Assembly (NCBI GenBank): GCA_028345055.1
Contig: JAOMCO010000004.1
Location: forward strand, 1 to 64,000
Source of the DNA: Candidatus Thioglobus sp.
Lineage (GTDB): Bacteria > Pseudomonadota > Gammaproteobacteria > PS1 > Pseudothioglobaceae
Length of the DNA stretch: 64,000 nt
Direction of reading: 5' to 3'
Shown here one piece after another: positions 10,326 through 20,748 of the stretch (position 1 is its first letter; each line of letters begins with the position of its first letter). Below the pieces are notes generated by a model. It did not search any database. It was not told the origin of the DNA and worked only from the letters and a program-made list of their open reading frames with translations. The position numbers were made by a program, and so were the translations under genes.

Positions 10326-11756
10326 ATGAAAATCAAACAATTAATCAATAATGAGCTAGTTTTAGGAGATGGGCCAAAAGAGAAAATAATAAATCCGTTT
10401 AATTCTGAAATAATTACAGAGATACCTCAGTCTTCAATTGAGCAGGTTGAACTAGCCGTCCAGTCTGCCAAATCTGCTTTTTCATCATGGTCTCGAACCA
10501 CTCCAGCTGATAGATCTGCTATGCTCCTTAAAGTTGCAGATATGATTGAGCAGAATGCGGAAGAAATAGCTAGGATTGAGTCATTGAATTGTGGAAAACC
10601 ATATCATTTAGTTTTAAATGATGAAGTTCCTGGTGTTGCAGATGTATTTAGATTTAATGCTGCAGCTTGCAGAACAATGCAAGGCTCAGCCGCTGGAGAG
10701 TATCTTGAAGGTTTTACAAGCATGATTCGTAGAGATCCAATAGGAGTTATTGGGTCAATTGCTCCATGGAATTACCCACTAATGATGGCGGCATGGAAGC
10801 TGGCTCCAGCATTGGCTACTGGAAATACTATAGTTTTAAAACCATCTGAACAAACTCCGCTTACTGCTCTTTTCATAGTAGATATTCTTGCAGAAATTTT
10901 TCCTAAAGGTGTTGTAAATGTTATCTATGGAATTGGTGAAACTGTAGGTTCAGCGCTTATAAATAATCCAAATGTACAGATGATTTCATTAACAGGTGAC
11001 GTTAGTACTGGTAAAAAAGTTCTTGAAGCTGCAAGCCAGAGTATTAAAAAAACACATTTAGAATTGGGTGGAAAAGCCCCAGTAATAGTTTTTGATGATG
11101 CTGATATAGACCTTTTAATAGAAGGAGTTAAGGATTTTGGATACTACAATGCTGGACAAGATTGTACTGCTGCTTGCAGAATTTTTGTGGATAAAAAAAT
11201 CTATGAAAAAGTTGTATCTGAATTGACTTCTGCGGTAAATACTATTGGATATGCTAATGATGATGATAGCAAAAATGACATACCACCATTAATTACTGCT
11301 GAACATTTAGATAGGGTTTCTGGTTTTATTGAAAAGGCGAAATCTTCTAAGAATACAGAGATTACAACTGGTGGTTATGCAAGAGAGGGACAGGGTAATT
11401 TCTATACTCCAACAGTGGTAGCTGGAGCAAGCCATAGTGATGAAATTGTGCAAAAAGAGGTGTTTGGTCCTGTGGTTTCAGTAACGCCTTTTTCAGATGT
11501 AGAGGATGCTATAGGATGGGCTAATGATTCACCATATGGCTTGGCATCTTCAGTTTGGACAAAAGATATAACAAAAGGTATGTCTACTGCAGCTAGGCTC
11601 CAGTATGGATGCACATGGGTTAATACTCATTTCATGCTCGCTTCTGAGATGCCTCATGGTGGTGTAAAGTCTTCTGGTTACGGAAATGATTTATCTATTT
11701 ACTCACTTGAAGACTACACAAGTATTAGACATGTTATGGTTAATATCGGGACTTAA
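10326..11756 (+). CDS. patD: 4-aminobutyraldehyde (gamma-aminobutyraldehyde) dehydrogenase
   Basis: Strong resemblance to E. coli PatD/YdcW throughout ([70 protein letters not shown]); directly follows ydcSTUV-like genes. Confidence 0.9.
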   Translation: MKIKQLINNELVLGDGPKEKIINPFNSEIITEIPQSSIEQVELAVQSAKSAFSSWSRTTPADRSAMLLKVADMIEQNAEEIARIESLNCGKPYHLVLNDEVPGVADVFRFNAAACRTMQGSAAGEYLEGFTSMIRRDPIGVIGSIAPWNYPLMMAAWKLAPALATGNTIVLKPSEQTPLTALFIVDILAEIFPKGVVNVIYGIGETVGSALINNPNVQMISLTGDVSTGKKVLEAASQSIKKTHLELGGKAPVIVFDDADIDLLIEGVKDFGYYNAGQDCTAACRIFVDKKIYEKVVSELTSAVNTIGYANDDDSKNDIPPLITAEHLDRVSGFIEKAKSSKNTEITTGGYAREGQGNFYTPTVVAGASHSDEIVQKEVFGPVVSVTPFSDVEDAIGWANDSPYGLASSVWTKDITKGMSTAARLQYGCTWVNTHFMLASEMPHGGVKSSGYGNDLSIYSLEDYTSIRHVMVNIGT

Positions 11757-11875
11757 TCGATATAAATAGAAAAAATAGCAATTATTAAAAATACTATATC
11801 CTTGATTTTTGTCATTATGTGAGCTACTATTCAATTGCCTAGTTGCTTAACTAAGTAATTAATTTTAGGGGTTTT

Positions 11876-13417
11876 ATGACAGAGTTTAAACATAGAAGAA
11901 GAGAGGGGGGAAGGTCAGCAAAAATTGCTGAACGAAAAAAATCAGAGCAGATTGATCCACCAAGATATTTAACCCGAAATATCAAGTGCTATGACATGCT
12001 CAGTGAGGAAGAGCTGTCAAAAATCGATGATCATGTTGATTGGATTCTTAAAGAGGTTGGGCTTGAGTTTTGGGATGATGAAGAGTCTCTAAACTTATTC
12101 AAAGAGGCAGGCGCAACAGTTAAAGGAACCCATGTAAAGTTTGATAAAGGCCTTGTTCAAAAGCTTTGCAAGAGTGCTCCAAGTGAGTTTGAAATGCTTG
12201 CAAGAAACCCCAAAAGATCAACCATATTTGGAGGCAATAAGTTGGTTTTAGGCCCTGCTTATGGATCTCCATTTGTATATGACCTTAAGGGCGGAAGACG
12301 TCAAGGTAATATGCAAGACTTCAATAATTTGATAAAGCTTTCACATATGAGTCCTTGGCTTCATCACACAAGCGGGACTAACTGTGAGCCAGTTGATATT
12401 CCTGTCAATAAGCGCCATCTGGATATGGTCTATTCTCATATTAAGTATTCTGACAAGCCTTTTATGGGCTCAGTAACTGCGCTTGATAGAGTAGAAGATT
12501 CAATCAATATGGCTCGTATTGTTTTTGGTGATGATGTGGTAGATAAGAATTGCGTTATTCAAGGAAACATCAATGTCAATTCTCCATTAGTCTATGACAA
12601 AACAATGACTGATGCATTAAAAGGCTATGCAAGGGCTAATCAAGGAGTTGTAATAACTCCTTTTATTCTTGGAGGAGCTATGTCACCTGTAACGATGCCA
12701 GCTGCTATAGCCCAAGCACATGCAGAAACTCTTGTAGGCGTTGCACTTACTCAGCTTATCAGACCTGGCTCTAGTGCAGTATATGGAAACTTTTTAACTA
12801 CAATGGATTTGAAGTCAGGGGCTCCAACATTTGGAACTGCGGAATCAAGTTTAGCCACCTATGCAGTTGGACAGATGGCAAGAAGAGTGGGACTTCCATT
12901 TAGAGCTGGTGGCCACTACACCGCATCAAAAGTAGCAGATGCTCAAGCAATGCAGGAATCAGTTGATTCCATGTATCCTGCAATTCTGGCAGGTGCAAAC
13001 TTTATGCATCAGGCAGCTGGTTGGCTTGAAGGAGGGCTAGTTGTTGGTTACGAAAAGTTCATACTTGACTGTGATCGACTTGGAATGCTTCACCGTATGT
13101 TTGAGGGCTTAACCATTGATGAGAATTCCCTAGCAAGTAGTGCTTTCAAAGAAAATGCTCCAGGTGAGAATTTTTTGGGAACCCAGCATACAGCCGAAAA
13201 CTTTGAGACTGCTAATTATCGAGCAGAGCTTCCTGATAATAACTCCTATGAACAGTGGGTTGAAGATGGCTCAAAAGATTCTGAGCAGAGAGCTTATGAG
13301 CGCTGGAATGAGATGTTAGAGGATTACATTGAGCCGCCTCTAGATGACTCAATGGATGAAGAATTGATAGACTATATAGTCAAGAAAAAAGAGAGTATGG
13401 CGGATGAGTGGTACTAG
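11876..13417 (+). CDS. Trimethylamine/betaine methyltransferase-like protein, MttB family (non-pyrrolysine), paralogue 1
   Basis: Full-length MttB-like architecture: INVNSPLVYDKTM, GAMSPVTMPAAIAQAHAETLVG, FGTAESSLATYAVGQMARRVGLPFR; no internal TAG. Confidence 0.88.
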   Translation: MTEFKHRRREGGRSAKIAERKKSEQIDPPRYLTRNIKCYDMLSEEELSKIDDHVDWILKEVGLEFWDDEESLNLFKEAGATVKGTHVKFDKGLVQKLCKSAPSEFEMLARNPKRSTIFGGNKLVLGPAYGSPFVYDLKGGRRQGNMQDFNNLIKLSHMSPWLHHTSGTNCEPVDIPVNKRHLDMVYSHIKYSDKPFMGSVTALDRVEDSINMARIVFGDDVVDKNCVIQGNINVNSPLVYDKTMTDALKGYARANQGVVITPFILGGAMSPVTMPAAIAQAHAETLVGVALTQLIRPGSSAVYGNFLTTMDLKSGAPTFGTAESSLATYAVGQMARRVGLPFRAGGHYTASKVADAQAMQESVDSMYPAILAGANFMHQAAGWLEGGLVVGYEKFILDCDRLGMLHRMFEGLTIDENSLASSAFKENAPGENFLGTQHTAENFETANYRAELPDNNSYEQWVEDGSKDSEQRAYERWNEMLEDYIEPPLDDSMDEELIDYIVKKKESMADEWY

Positions 13418-14892
13418 ATCTTATCCCCTACGGCGCGGCTTATTCCTTCTGGGATAGGTAATTTTTTATGCGCGTTATAAATGCGCTCCATTCTATCCAA
13501 AACTAAATCGTTAGGCATACTAGCACCTCTTGTTTTTAGGTCTACATGTATTAACATATGTTCTGCTGTTGCTAGCAACCTACCATCATCATGATGAAGC
13601 CAGTGAAAAAGGTGGAGTTTTTTATTCTGGCCATAAATGACTTGTGTTTTTGAATAGATTTTCTCCCCAATTAAGACTTCATCTAGGTGTCTTATATGTG
13701 TTTCAACAGTAAAGTAGGAGCCAACATTAGCGATATATTCTTCATCAACACCAATAATCGCCATTAACTCAGTTGTGGCTTCTGAGAAGCAATCAAGGTA
13801 GCGCGCCTCAGTCATATGGCCGTTATAATCGGCCCATTCTTTAGGAATATGAGTCTTATAAGTATCAATGGGTTGAGATAAATCAAGCTCCGAAAATTCT
13901 AGTTTATTGACTGAGTTTGATAGAGACTCATCGTATTCTTTTAAAACATTTCCAGCGCCCCATCGATTCTCTTTAAGTACTTTCAAAAAATCAACCAAGT
14001 TGTCATCTCGCTTCTGCATTAGTTCATCAATACTGTATTGCCCAGATTGAGCATCAGATTGGTTTGATACCTTGTCAACGAGCTCATCAGTGAACTCAGG
14101 AACATCCATTAGGTGAGTCCAAGGCCACTCAAGACATGGACCAAATTGAGAAATAAAGTGACGCATTCCGGCTTCTCCACCAGCCAACCTGTAAGTTTCA
14201 AAAAGACCCATCTGAGCCCACCTTAGGCCAAAACCATAACGAATGGCATCATCAATTTCTTCTGTTGTTGCAACATTATCATTAACTAGCCATAAAGCCT
14301 CTCTCCAAACTGACTCAAGAAGTCTGTCTGCAATGAAGGCAGGTATCTCTTTTTTAATATGAAGAGGAAACATTCCGATATGAGTAAAAATAGTTGAGGC
14401 TTTGTTAATCACTACGTGAGATGTTTGCTTACCACCTACCAGTTCTACCAGTGGTAATAGATAGACTGGATTAAATGGATGTGCAACTAAAAGCCTCTCT
14501 GGATGGGCCATTTCTGACTGTAAGTCAGATGGCAGTATCCCTGAAGTTGATGAGGTAATTATTAAATCTGTAGAACCATTGGACTCAATTTCATCATAAA
14601 CAGATTGCTTAGCAGAAAGCCTTTCTGGAACTGCTTCAATTATTAATTCTGAAGATTTAGCTACTTCAGAAACTGATGTTGAAAATGTGAGAGTGCCTTT
14701 TTTAGGCAGGTTTGATTTGAGTAAGTTTATGTATGCCCTTTCAGCATTTTGAATAACTTTATCAACGTTTTTAGGCGCTTCCTTTGCAGGATCAAAGACA
14801 CAAACATTAACGCCATTTAGAAGAAGACGAGCTATCCATCCACTTCCAATAACGCCCGCTCCAATAACTCCTGCAGACTTTATCTGAGTCAT
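13414..14892 (-). CDS. lcdH: L-carnitine dehydrogenase fused to a C-terminal hotdog thioesterase (betainyl-CoA thioesterase-like)
   Basis: N-terminal 3-hydroxyacyl-CoA dehydrogenase fold (GVIGAGVIGSGWIARLLLNGVNVCVFDP; VAHPFNPVYLLPLVELVGG). C-terminal hotdog region (DYNGHMTEARYLDCFSEAT). Next to a DUF849 gene. Confidence 0.85.
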   Translation of the reverse strand: MTQIKSAGVIGAGVIGSGWIARLLLNGVNVCVFDPAKEAPKNVDKVIQNAERAYINLLKSNLPKKGTLTFSTSVSEVAKSSELIIEAVPERLSAKQSVYDEIESNGSTDLIITSSTSGILPSDLQSEMAHPERLLVAHPFNPVYLLPLVELVGGKQTSHVVINKASTIFTHIGMFPLHIKKEIPAFIADRLLESVWREALWLVNDNVATTEEIDDAIRYGFGLRWAQMGLFETYRLAGGEAGMRHFISQFGPCLEWPWTHLMDVPEFTDELVDKVSNQSDAQSGQYSIDELMQKRDDNLVDFLKVLKENRWGAGNVLKEYDESLSNSVNKLEFSELDLSQPIDTYKTHIPKEWADYNGHMTEARYLDCFSEATTELMAIIGVDEEYIANVGSYFTVETHIRHLDEVLIGEKIYSKTQVIYGQNKKLHLFHWLHHDDGRLLATAEHMLIHVDLKTRGASMPNDLVLDRMERIYNAHKKLPIPEGISRAVGDKI

Positions 14893-14894
14893 AC

Positions 14895-15806
14895 TTATCC
14901 CCAGCGTTTTTCTAATTTTAAGTTCTTACGAACTTGCTCGGGGCCGATTATGGTGCACCCCATCCCTTCAGCTGTCTGAACTGCTTTTTTAACTAGGTCG
15001 CCGTTCGTAGCAAGAACTCCTTTTTTTAGATAAATATTATCTTCTAAGCCAACACGAATATTTCCTCCTGCAAGAACCGCCATAGCGACAAAAGGCAGCT
15101 GATTTCTGCTAATTGAAAAGGCTGAAAAAGTCCAATCTTTGGGAATACTTGAAGTCATTGCTAGGAATGTATGCATATCATCTGGTGCGCCCCATGGAAT
15201 TCCCATACAGAGCTGAACCATTACCGGATCATCAATTAGACCCTGATTTTTCAGCCATATTGCTAGCTGTAAGTGGCCAGTATCGAAACATTCAATCTCT
15301 GGTCTGACCCCAAGCTCCTGGACTTGGCGCGTCATTTCTTGAAGGACAGAGGAGGTGTTAGTCATCACGTAATCACCATGACCAAAATTCATAGTACCGC
15401 AATCAATGGTGCATATCTCTGGAAGTAAATTTCGGACATGCTCAAGCCTTTCTGTTGCTCCAACCATGTCAGTCCCATTTTCACTTAGTGGGAGTGGGCT
15501 TTCAGCTGATCCAAAAACTAGGTCTCCTCCCATTCCAGCAGTAAAGTTGATTACCATGTCAATTTTTGATTCTCTAATAATATCAACAACCTGACTGTAA
15601 AGTGCTGGATCTCTAGCAGGTACACCTGTTTTAGGATCACGAACATGGATATGAACAATTGCAGCTCCAGCTGAAGCCGCCTCGATGCAAGACTCAGCAA
15701 TCTGCTGAGGTGTAATAGGAACCTTGTCTGATCGGCCAGTAGTATCTCCAGAACCTGTAACAGCACAAGTAATAAATACCTCTCTTGATGGTTGTAAATT
15801 TGTCAT
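14895..15806 (-). CDS. DUF849 / BKACE-family beta-keto acid cleavage enzyme, probably 3-dehydrocarnitine cleavage
   Basis: ITCAVTGSGDTTGRSDKVPITPQQIAESCIEAASAGAAIVHIHVRDPKTG..., NIRVGLEDNIYL; operon with carnitine dehydrogenase. Confidence 0.85.
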   Translation of the reverse strand: MTNLQPSREVFITCAVTGSGDTTGRSDKVPITPQQIAESCIEAASAGAAIVHIHVRDPKTGVPARDPALYSQVVDIIRESKIDMVINFTAGMGGDLVFGSAESPLPLSENGTDMVGATERLEHVRNLLPEICTIDCGTMNFGHGDYVMTNTSSVLQEMTRQVQELGVRPEIECFDTGHLQLAIWLKNQGLIDDPVMVQLCMGIPWGAPDDMHTFLAMTSSIPKDWTFSAFSISRNQLPFVAMAVLAGGNIRVGLEDNIYLKKGVLATNGDLVKKAVQTAEGMGCTIIGPEQVRKNLKLEKRWG

Positions 15807-15837
15807 TTTTTCTCCCCTTAAGTAGAAATTTTACTTT

Positions 15838-15866
15838 ATTAAAAAAACTTATTAATAAATAGTCAA
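15838..15866 (-). promoter_or_regulatory. Candidate sigma70 promoter of the DUF849-carnitine dehydrogenase operon
   Basis: On the minus strand TTGACT (15861-15866), 17-nt spacer, TTTAAT (15838-15843). Confidence 0.5.
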
Positions 15867-15878
15867 TACACTATTTTT

Positions 15879-15948
15879 TTGCATAGGATTGCAACATTAT
15901 CTTTCAAAGAAAAAACCTTGTGCTATAATATTTTGCAATCGTATGCAT
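15879..15948 (+). promoter_or_regulatory. Extended -10 promoter with two LacI-type operator-like palindromes
   Basis: TTGCATAGGATTGCAA (15879-15894) and TTGCAATCGTATGCAT (15933-15948); TGCTATAAT extended -10 with TATAAT at 15924-15929. Centres 54 bp apart. Confidence 0.8.
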
Positions 15949-15996
15949 TTTGCTTACATTACTTAATATATAAGAATTAGTTTACACAAGAATATT

Positions 15997-17049
15997 ATGG
16001 CAGAAATTGAATTAAAAAATCTTACAAAACGATGGGGCAATTTTGTTGGTGTTGATGACTTTAATCTTACTATCTCTGATGAAGAGTTTTTAGTTTTGTT
16101 GGGCCCATCTGGGTGCGGTAAAACCACCACAATGAGGATGATTGCTGGCCTTGAAAATGTTACCTCTGGTGAGGTTCTTATCGATGGCAACGTGGTAAAT
16201 AATTTAGAGCCAAAGGATAGAGACGTTGCTATGGTTTTTCAATCTTATGCCCTCTACCCAAATATGACGGTTTATGAAAATATTCGTTTTCCATTAAAAG
16301 TAAGAAAAATTGATAAGGCGCTTCACGATGATAAAGTGATGAGGGCATCTGAAATGGTTGAGCTAAATGATTTTTTACATCGTAAGCCTGCAGAGCTCTC
16401 TGGTGGTCAGAGACAAAGAGTAGCCTTAGCCAGAGCAATTGTCAGAGAGCCAACAGTATTTTTGATGGATGAGCCCCTGTCTAACTTAGATGCAAAGCTT
16501 CGAGTCTCTACAAGGGCACAAATTAAAAATCTTCAACATAATCTAAAGGTCACAACTATTTATGTTACTCATGATCAGGTTGAGGCCATGACTTTAGCAG
16601 ATAGAGTTGTTGTTATGAATGAAGGAATTGTTCAACAGGTTGGAACCCCCCAAGAAATATACAATAAGCCAGCCAATAGTTTTGTTGCAAGCTTTATTGG
16701 CTCTCCAGCAATGAATCTATTAAAGGGCTCTATTAGTGATGGTATCTTCACATGCGATGGTGTCAAGATTGATGGGTTGAGTAAAAAGCATAAGGGTAGT
16801 ATTACTCTTGGTTTTAGAGCTGAGGATGCAATCATTGTTAAATCCAAAGGTGCTATTTCAGCAGCTGCATTTTCAATGGAGCTTTTGGGAGACATGACAA
16901 TGGTATCTGTTAAATCTGGTGGAGATTTAATTTCGATCAAGTCTGATAAGAACTATCATGTGGATATTGGCTCAACAGTTATGGCTAATATTTCGCCGAA
17001 CTTATGTCTTTTGTTTGACAGCGAAACTGGTCAGATGCTAGAAAATTAG
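15997..17049 (+). CDS. Carbohydrate-type ABC transporter ATP-binding protein (UgpC/MalK-like)
   Basis: Walker A GPSGCGKTTTMRMIAGL, LSGGQRQRVALARAI, MDEPLSNLDAKLR, C-terminal regulatory domain LGFRAEDA; no adjacent permease genes. Confidence 0.93.
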   Translation: MAEIELKNLTKRWGNFVGVDDFNLTISDEEFLVLLGPSGCGKTTTMRMIAGLENVTSGEVLIDGNVVNNLEPKDRDVAMVFQSYALYPNMTVYENIRFPLKVRKIDKALHDDKVMRASEMVELNDFLHRKPAELSGGQRQRVALARAIVREPTVFLMDEPLSNLDAKLRVSTRAQIKNLQHNLKVTTIYVTHDQVEAMTLADRVVVMNEGIVQQVGTPQEIYNKPANSFVASFIGSPAMNLLKGSISDGIFTCDGVKIDGLSKKHKGSITLGFRAEDAIIVKSKGAISAAAFSMELLGDMTMVSVKSGGDLISIKSDKNYHVDIGSTVMANISPNLCLLFDSETGQMLEN

Positions 17050-17061
17050 AGAAGAAAAATT

Positions 17062-17547
17062 ATGAGTAATGATGAAAAATCTCAGAAAACTCTTGAAGTA
17101 GTAAAAGCTATGGAGGATGCTTTGGCGGCAAACTCTAATGAAATGGCTAAGCATTTTCATAAGGATTTTCGATGGATAGGAAATCAAGGTTGTGGAACAA
17201 AAAATAACCTTAAAGAGTTTAGGAATAATTGGCAGCTTCCATTAAGGGCGGCATTCACAGATAGAGTATATAAAACTGAGAAGTTTCTTGCAGATGGTGA
17301 GTGGGCATCATGTTTTGGACACATCGATGCTTTACATAGTGGTGAGTTTATGGGCATTAAGCCAACAAATAAGCGAGTTAAGATTCACTACACAGATTTT
17401 TGGGAAGTTCAAGATGGGCTTATAGTTGATAACTGGGTAAATGTTGATTTTCCTAGCGTCCTTGCCCAGCTTGGTGTAGATATTTTTAATGGCCAGGGCT
17501 GGGAAGCTTTTGACCGTGGTGAGTTAGATCCACCTAAACCTAGTTAA
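17062..17547 (+). CDS. SnoaL-like (polyketide cyclase/NTF2-like) protein, single domain
   Basis: 161 aa; [45 protein letters not shown] is a SnoaL-type C-terminal motif also found in the three larger paralogues here. Confidence 0.75.
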   Translation: MSNDEKSQKTLEVVKAMEDALAANSNEMAKHFHKDFRWIGNQGCGTKNNLKEFRNNWQLPLRAAFTDRVYKTEKFLADGEWASCFGHIDALHSGEFMGIKPTNKRVKIHYTDFWEVQDGLIVDNWVNVDFPSVLAQLGVDIFNGQGWEAFDRGELDPPKPS

Positions 17548-17558
17548 TTGGAATTATT

Positions 17559-18869
17559 ATGACAATAAATTACATAAAAAAAGGAAAAACTGCTGCTGAC
17601 AAAGCAATTGATGATGCGCAGGTCAGCGAAGTGGTAAAAAATACCTTGAAAGTTATTGAACAAAAGGGTGATCAGGCTGTGAGAGAGTTTTCAGAAAAGT
17701 TTGATAATTACTCTCCTGAATCATACAAATTAAGTTTGGCAGAAATCGAAGATTTAATCTCTAGAGTGTCTGAAAGAGATATGAAAGACATTTATTTTGC
17801 TCAAGAGCAAGTCAGGAATTTTGCTCAAGCTCAACGAGATTCAATGCAGGATATTGAGGTTGAAACGATGCCTGGCGTTATTCTTGGACACAAAAATATT
17901 CCAGTTCAATCTGTCGGTTGTTATGTGCCAGCGGGCAAGTTTCCTATGGTAGCTTCTGCGCATATGTCAATAGTCACTGCCAGTGTTGCAAAGGTGCCAA
18001 GAATCGTTGCTTGTACCCCACCCTATCAAGGCGAACCAAATGCTGCAGTGATAGCTGCAATGCATCTTGGCGGCGCTCATGAGATATACGTGATTGGGGG
18101 TATACAAGCTGTTGGAGCTATGGCATTAGGAACTGAAACGATTGATTCAGTTGATATGTTAGTAGGCCCAGGCAATGCATTTGTGGCTGAAGCTAAAAGA
18201 CAATTATTTGGAAGGGTTGGTATTGACTTATTTGCTGGACCAACAGAGACCATGGTGATTGCAGATGAGACAGTAGACGCTGAATTATGCGCAACTGACC
18301 TTCTTGGTCAAGCCGAGCATGGATATAACTCACCAGCAGTATTAGTAACCAACAGTCAAAAACTTGCAGACGAAACTCTTAAAGAGGTTGATAGAATATT
18401 AACTATTCTTCCCACAGCAGATACTGCAGGGGTTAGTTGGGAAGAGTATGGTGAGGTTGTATTGTGTGAAACCTATGATGAAATGCTTGAAGTTGCCAAT
18501 GAGATTGCCTCTGAACATGTTCAAGTCATGACTGACCGTGATGATTGGTTCTTGGATAACATGCATTCATACGGAGCACTATTTTTAGGGCCTCGAACAA
18601 ATGTATCAAATGGTGACAAAGTCATTGGAACTAATCACACTCTGCCAACCAAAAAAGCAGGAAGATATACTGGTGGACTCTGGGTGGGGAAGTATCTCAA
18701 AACCCATAGCTATCAAAAAATAACCACTGATGAAGCCGCAGTAAAGATTGGCAGGTACTGTTCAAGACTATGTATGCTTGAGTCTTTTGTTGGCCACGCT
18801 GAACAGGCCAACATCAGACTAAGGAGATACGGCGGTGAAGACGTACCTTATGGTAAGGCAGCGCAGTAG
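17559..18869 (+). CDS. Histidinol dehydrogenase-family oxidoreductase (HisD-like, possibly sulfopropanediol dehydrogenase/HpsN-type)
   Basis: [76 protein letters not shown]; catabolic, not his-operon, context. Confidence 0.85.
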   Translation: MTINYIKKGKTAADKAIDDAQVSEVVKNTLKVIEQKGDQAVREFSEKFDNYSPESYKLSLAEIEDLISRVSERDMKDIYFAQEQVRNFAQAQRDSMQDIEVETMPGVILGHKNIPVQSVGCYVPAGKFPMVASAHMSIVTASVAKVPRIVACTPPYQGEPNAAVIAAMHLGGAHEIYVIGGIQAVGAMALGTETIDSVDMLVGPGNAFVAEAKRQLFGRVGIDLFAGPTETMVIADETVDAELCATDLLGQAEHGYNSPAVLVTNSQKLADETLKEVDRILTILPTADTAGVSWEEYGEVVLCETYDEMLEVANEIASEHVQVMTDRDDWFLDNMHSYGALFLGPRTNVSNGDKVIGTNHTLPTKKAGRYTGGLWVGKYLKTHSYQKITTDEAAVKIGRYCSRLCMLESFVGHAEQANIRLRRYGGEDVPYGKAAQ

Positions 18870-18960
18870 TGTATAGAAATAACTATCTTAAAGCGCTAAT
18901 CAAGCCTCTAAGATCGAGTATGCACAATTTCTCTAAAAAGGGCTATAAAGGACATTAATA

Positions 18961-19725
18961 ATGAAGCTTCCTACGACTCCCTCATTTAGATTAGATAATA
19001 AAACGGCTTTAATTACAGGTGCATCTTCGGGGCTAGGGCTTGGATGCGCAGTTGCTCTTGCTGAAGCAGGTGCACATGTGGTTCTGGCTGCAAGGAATTC
19101 AAAAAATCTTAATCAGGCAGTTGATGCAATTAATGAAAAAAAATTGAGTGCAGAAATGATGGTTCTGGATGTTTTAAATGTCAGTTCAATGACCAAGTTG
19201 ATTGAAGAAAAAGGCCCATTTGATATTCTAGTTAATAGTGCTGGGTTAGGTCGACACTCTCCCTCAATCGACACCCCAGTTGAAGATTTTGATGAAGTTA
19301 TGAGTGTGAATCTTCGGGGGGCATATTTTGTAACTCAGGCTGTAGCGAAAGGTTTGATTAAATCAAAAAAACCAGGATCATTAGTAAATATATCCTCTCA
19401 AATGGGACATGTAGGGGGTATAGATAGAGCGGTTTATTCTGCCTCTAAACATGCTGTTGAAGGTTTTACAAAGGCTATGGCGATAGAATGGGGGGCTCAT
19501 CAAATCAGGGTTAATACAATTTGTCCAACATTTATACGTACTCCACTCACTCAATCAACTTTTGATAATCCTGCAAGGAAAAAATGGATAGAGGAAAAAA
19601 TTAAACTTGGCCGGGTGGGAGAGGTTGAAGATGTAATGGGTGCAGCAGTATTTCTAGCTTCAGAGGCCTCCAGCATGATTACAGGTTCAGCTTTAATGAT
19701 TGACGGAGGTTGGACTGCTGACTAA
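18961..19725 (+). CDS. SDR family oxidoreductase (gluconate 5-dehydrogenase-like)
   Basis: TALITGASSGLGLGCAVALAEAGAHVVLAARN, LVNSAGLGRHSPS, YSASKHAVEGFTKAMAIEWGAHQIRVNTICPTFIRTPLT. Confidence 0.9.
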   Translation: MKLPTTPSFRLDNKTALITGASSGLGLGCAVALAEAGAHVVLAARNSKNLNQAVDAINEKKLSAEMMVLDVLNVSSMTKLIEEKGPFDILVNSAGLGRHSPSIDTPVEDFDEVMSVNLRGAYFVTQAVAKGLIKSKKPGSLVNISSQMGHVGGIDRAVYSASKHAVEGFTKAMAIEWGAHQIRVNTICPTFIRTPLTQSTFDNPARKKWIEEKIKLGRVGEVEDVMGAAVFLASEASSMITGSALMIDGGWTAD

Positions 19726-20738
19726 TGAGCAACAAAAAAGTGACATCAATGGAGGTTGCAAAATTAGCTGGTGTCAGCCAGTCTGCAGTTTCGCGTGTTT
19801 TTACTCCAGGCGCCTCGTCCTCTGAAAAAACCAATAAGTTGGTGCGTAAAGCGGCAACAAAGCTTGGCTATAGGCCCAATATTTTAGCTCGCTCATTAAT
19901 TACAGGAAGGTCAAGAATTATTGGTCTTGTTGTGGCATACCTTGATAACTATTTCTACCCTGAAGCTCTAGAACTTCTCTCTAGCGCCCTTCAAAAAAAA
20001 GGATACCACGTTCTAATTTTCATGTCTGGTAACAAAGAGGGAGATATTGCTGATGCAGTAGACGAAATCTTGGATTACCAGGTTGATGGCATTATTGCTG
20101 CATCTGTATCGATGTCCTCGGACTTAGCTAAGAGGTGTAAATCTGCAGGAGTCCCTGTAGTCCTATTTAATCGAACTCAGGATGATAAAAGACTCTCCGC
20201 TGTAACTTCTGATAATGAACTTGGTGGTCAGAAAGTTGCTAGTTTTCTATTAGCAGGAGGCCATAAACGTATTGGATATATTGCTGGCTGGGAAGGTGCA
20301 TCAACTCAACGAGATAGAGAAAAAGGCTTTACAGAAGAGCTTAAAAGGAATGGACATAAGTTGTATTCCCGAGAGGTTGGAAACTTTAACTCAGATGAGG
20401 CCAGGCAGGCTGCACGCAAAATGTTTTCAGGGAAAGATTTTCCAGATGCTGTTTTCATTGCTAATGACGCAATGGCAATTGCAGTAATTGATGTAATAAG
20501 ATTTGAGATTGGATTGAAAGTCCCTGAAGAGGTCTCTGTTGTTGGCTACGATGATGTGCCAATTTCATCATGGCCTGCATATGATTTAACCACAGTCCGT
20601 CAACCTGCAAATCGGATGGTAGCTGAAACAGTATCAATATTAATTGAAAGTATAGAGAACAAGACTACAACTGCAAGAAGAATTGAAATAGACGGCCCAC
20701 TCATGGTGAGAGGTTCAGCAAGGATTTCTGAAAAATAG
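19725..20738 (+). CDS. LacI-family transcriptional regulator
   Basis: N-terminal HTH TSMEVAKLAGVSQSAVSRVFTPG; periplasmic-binding-like effector domain; TAATG overlap with the upstream SDR. Confidence 0.95.
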   Translation: MSNKKVTSMEVAKLAGVSQSAVSRVFTPGASSSEKTNKLVRKAATKLGYRPNILARSLITGRSRIIGLVVAYLDNYFYPEALELLSSALQKKGYHVLIFMSGNKEGDIADAVDEILDYQVDGIIAASVSMSSDLAKRCKSAGVPVVLFNRTQDDKRLSAVTSDNELGGQKVASFLLAGGHKRIGYIAGWEGASTQRDREKGFTEELKRNGHKLYSREVGNFNSDEARQAARKMFSGKDFPDAVFIANDAMAIAVIDVIRFEIGLKVPEEVSVVGYDDVPISSWPAYDLTTVRQPANRMVAETVSILIESIENKTTTARRIEIDGPLMVRGSARISEK

Positions 20739-20748
20739 GAGAAAATGA

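Noticed and set aside
11784-11801. 15-mer AAAAATACTATATCC shared between the leader of MttB paralogue 1 (11786-11801 region) and the 44455-44470 region between MttB paralogue 3 and the ALDH gene
   Set aside because: AT-rich 15-mer matches are expected by chance in a 64-kb low-GC window, and the orientation relative to the MttB genes differs between the two sites.
11876-13417. Pyrrolysine (in-frame TAG) in MttB genes
   Set aside because: All three MttB-like ORFs are uninterrupted and have no internal TAG; the only TAG seen is the true stop.
17559-18869. True histidine-biosynthesis hisD
   Set aside because: No other his genes nearby; operon context is catabolic with SnoaL, SDR and LacI genes, so a HisD-family paralogue is more likely.
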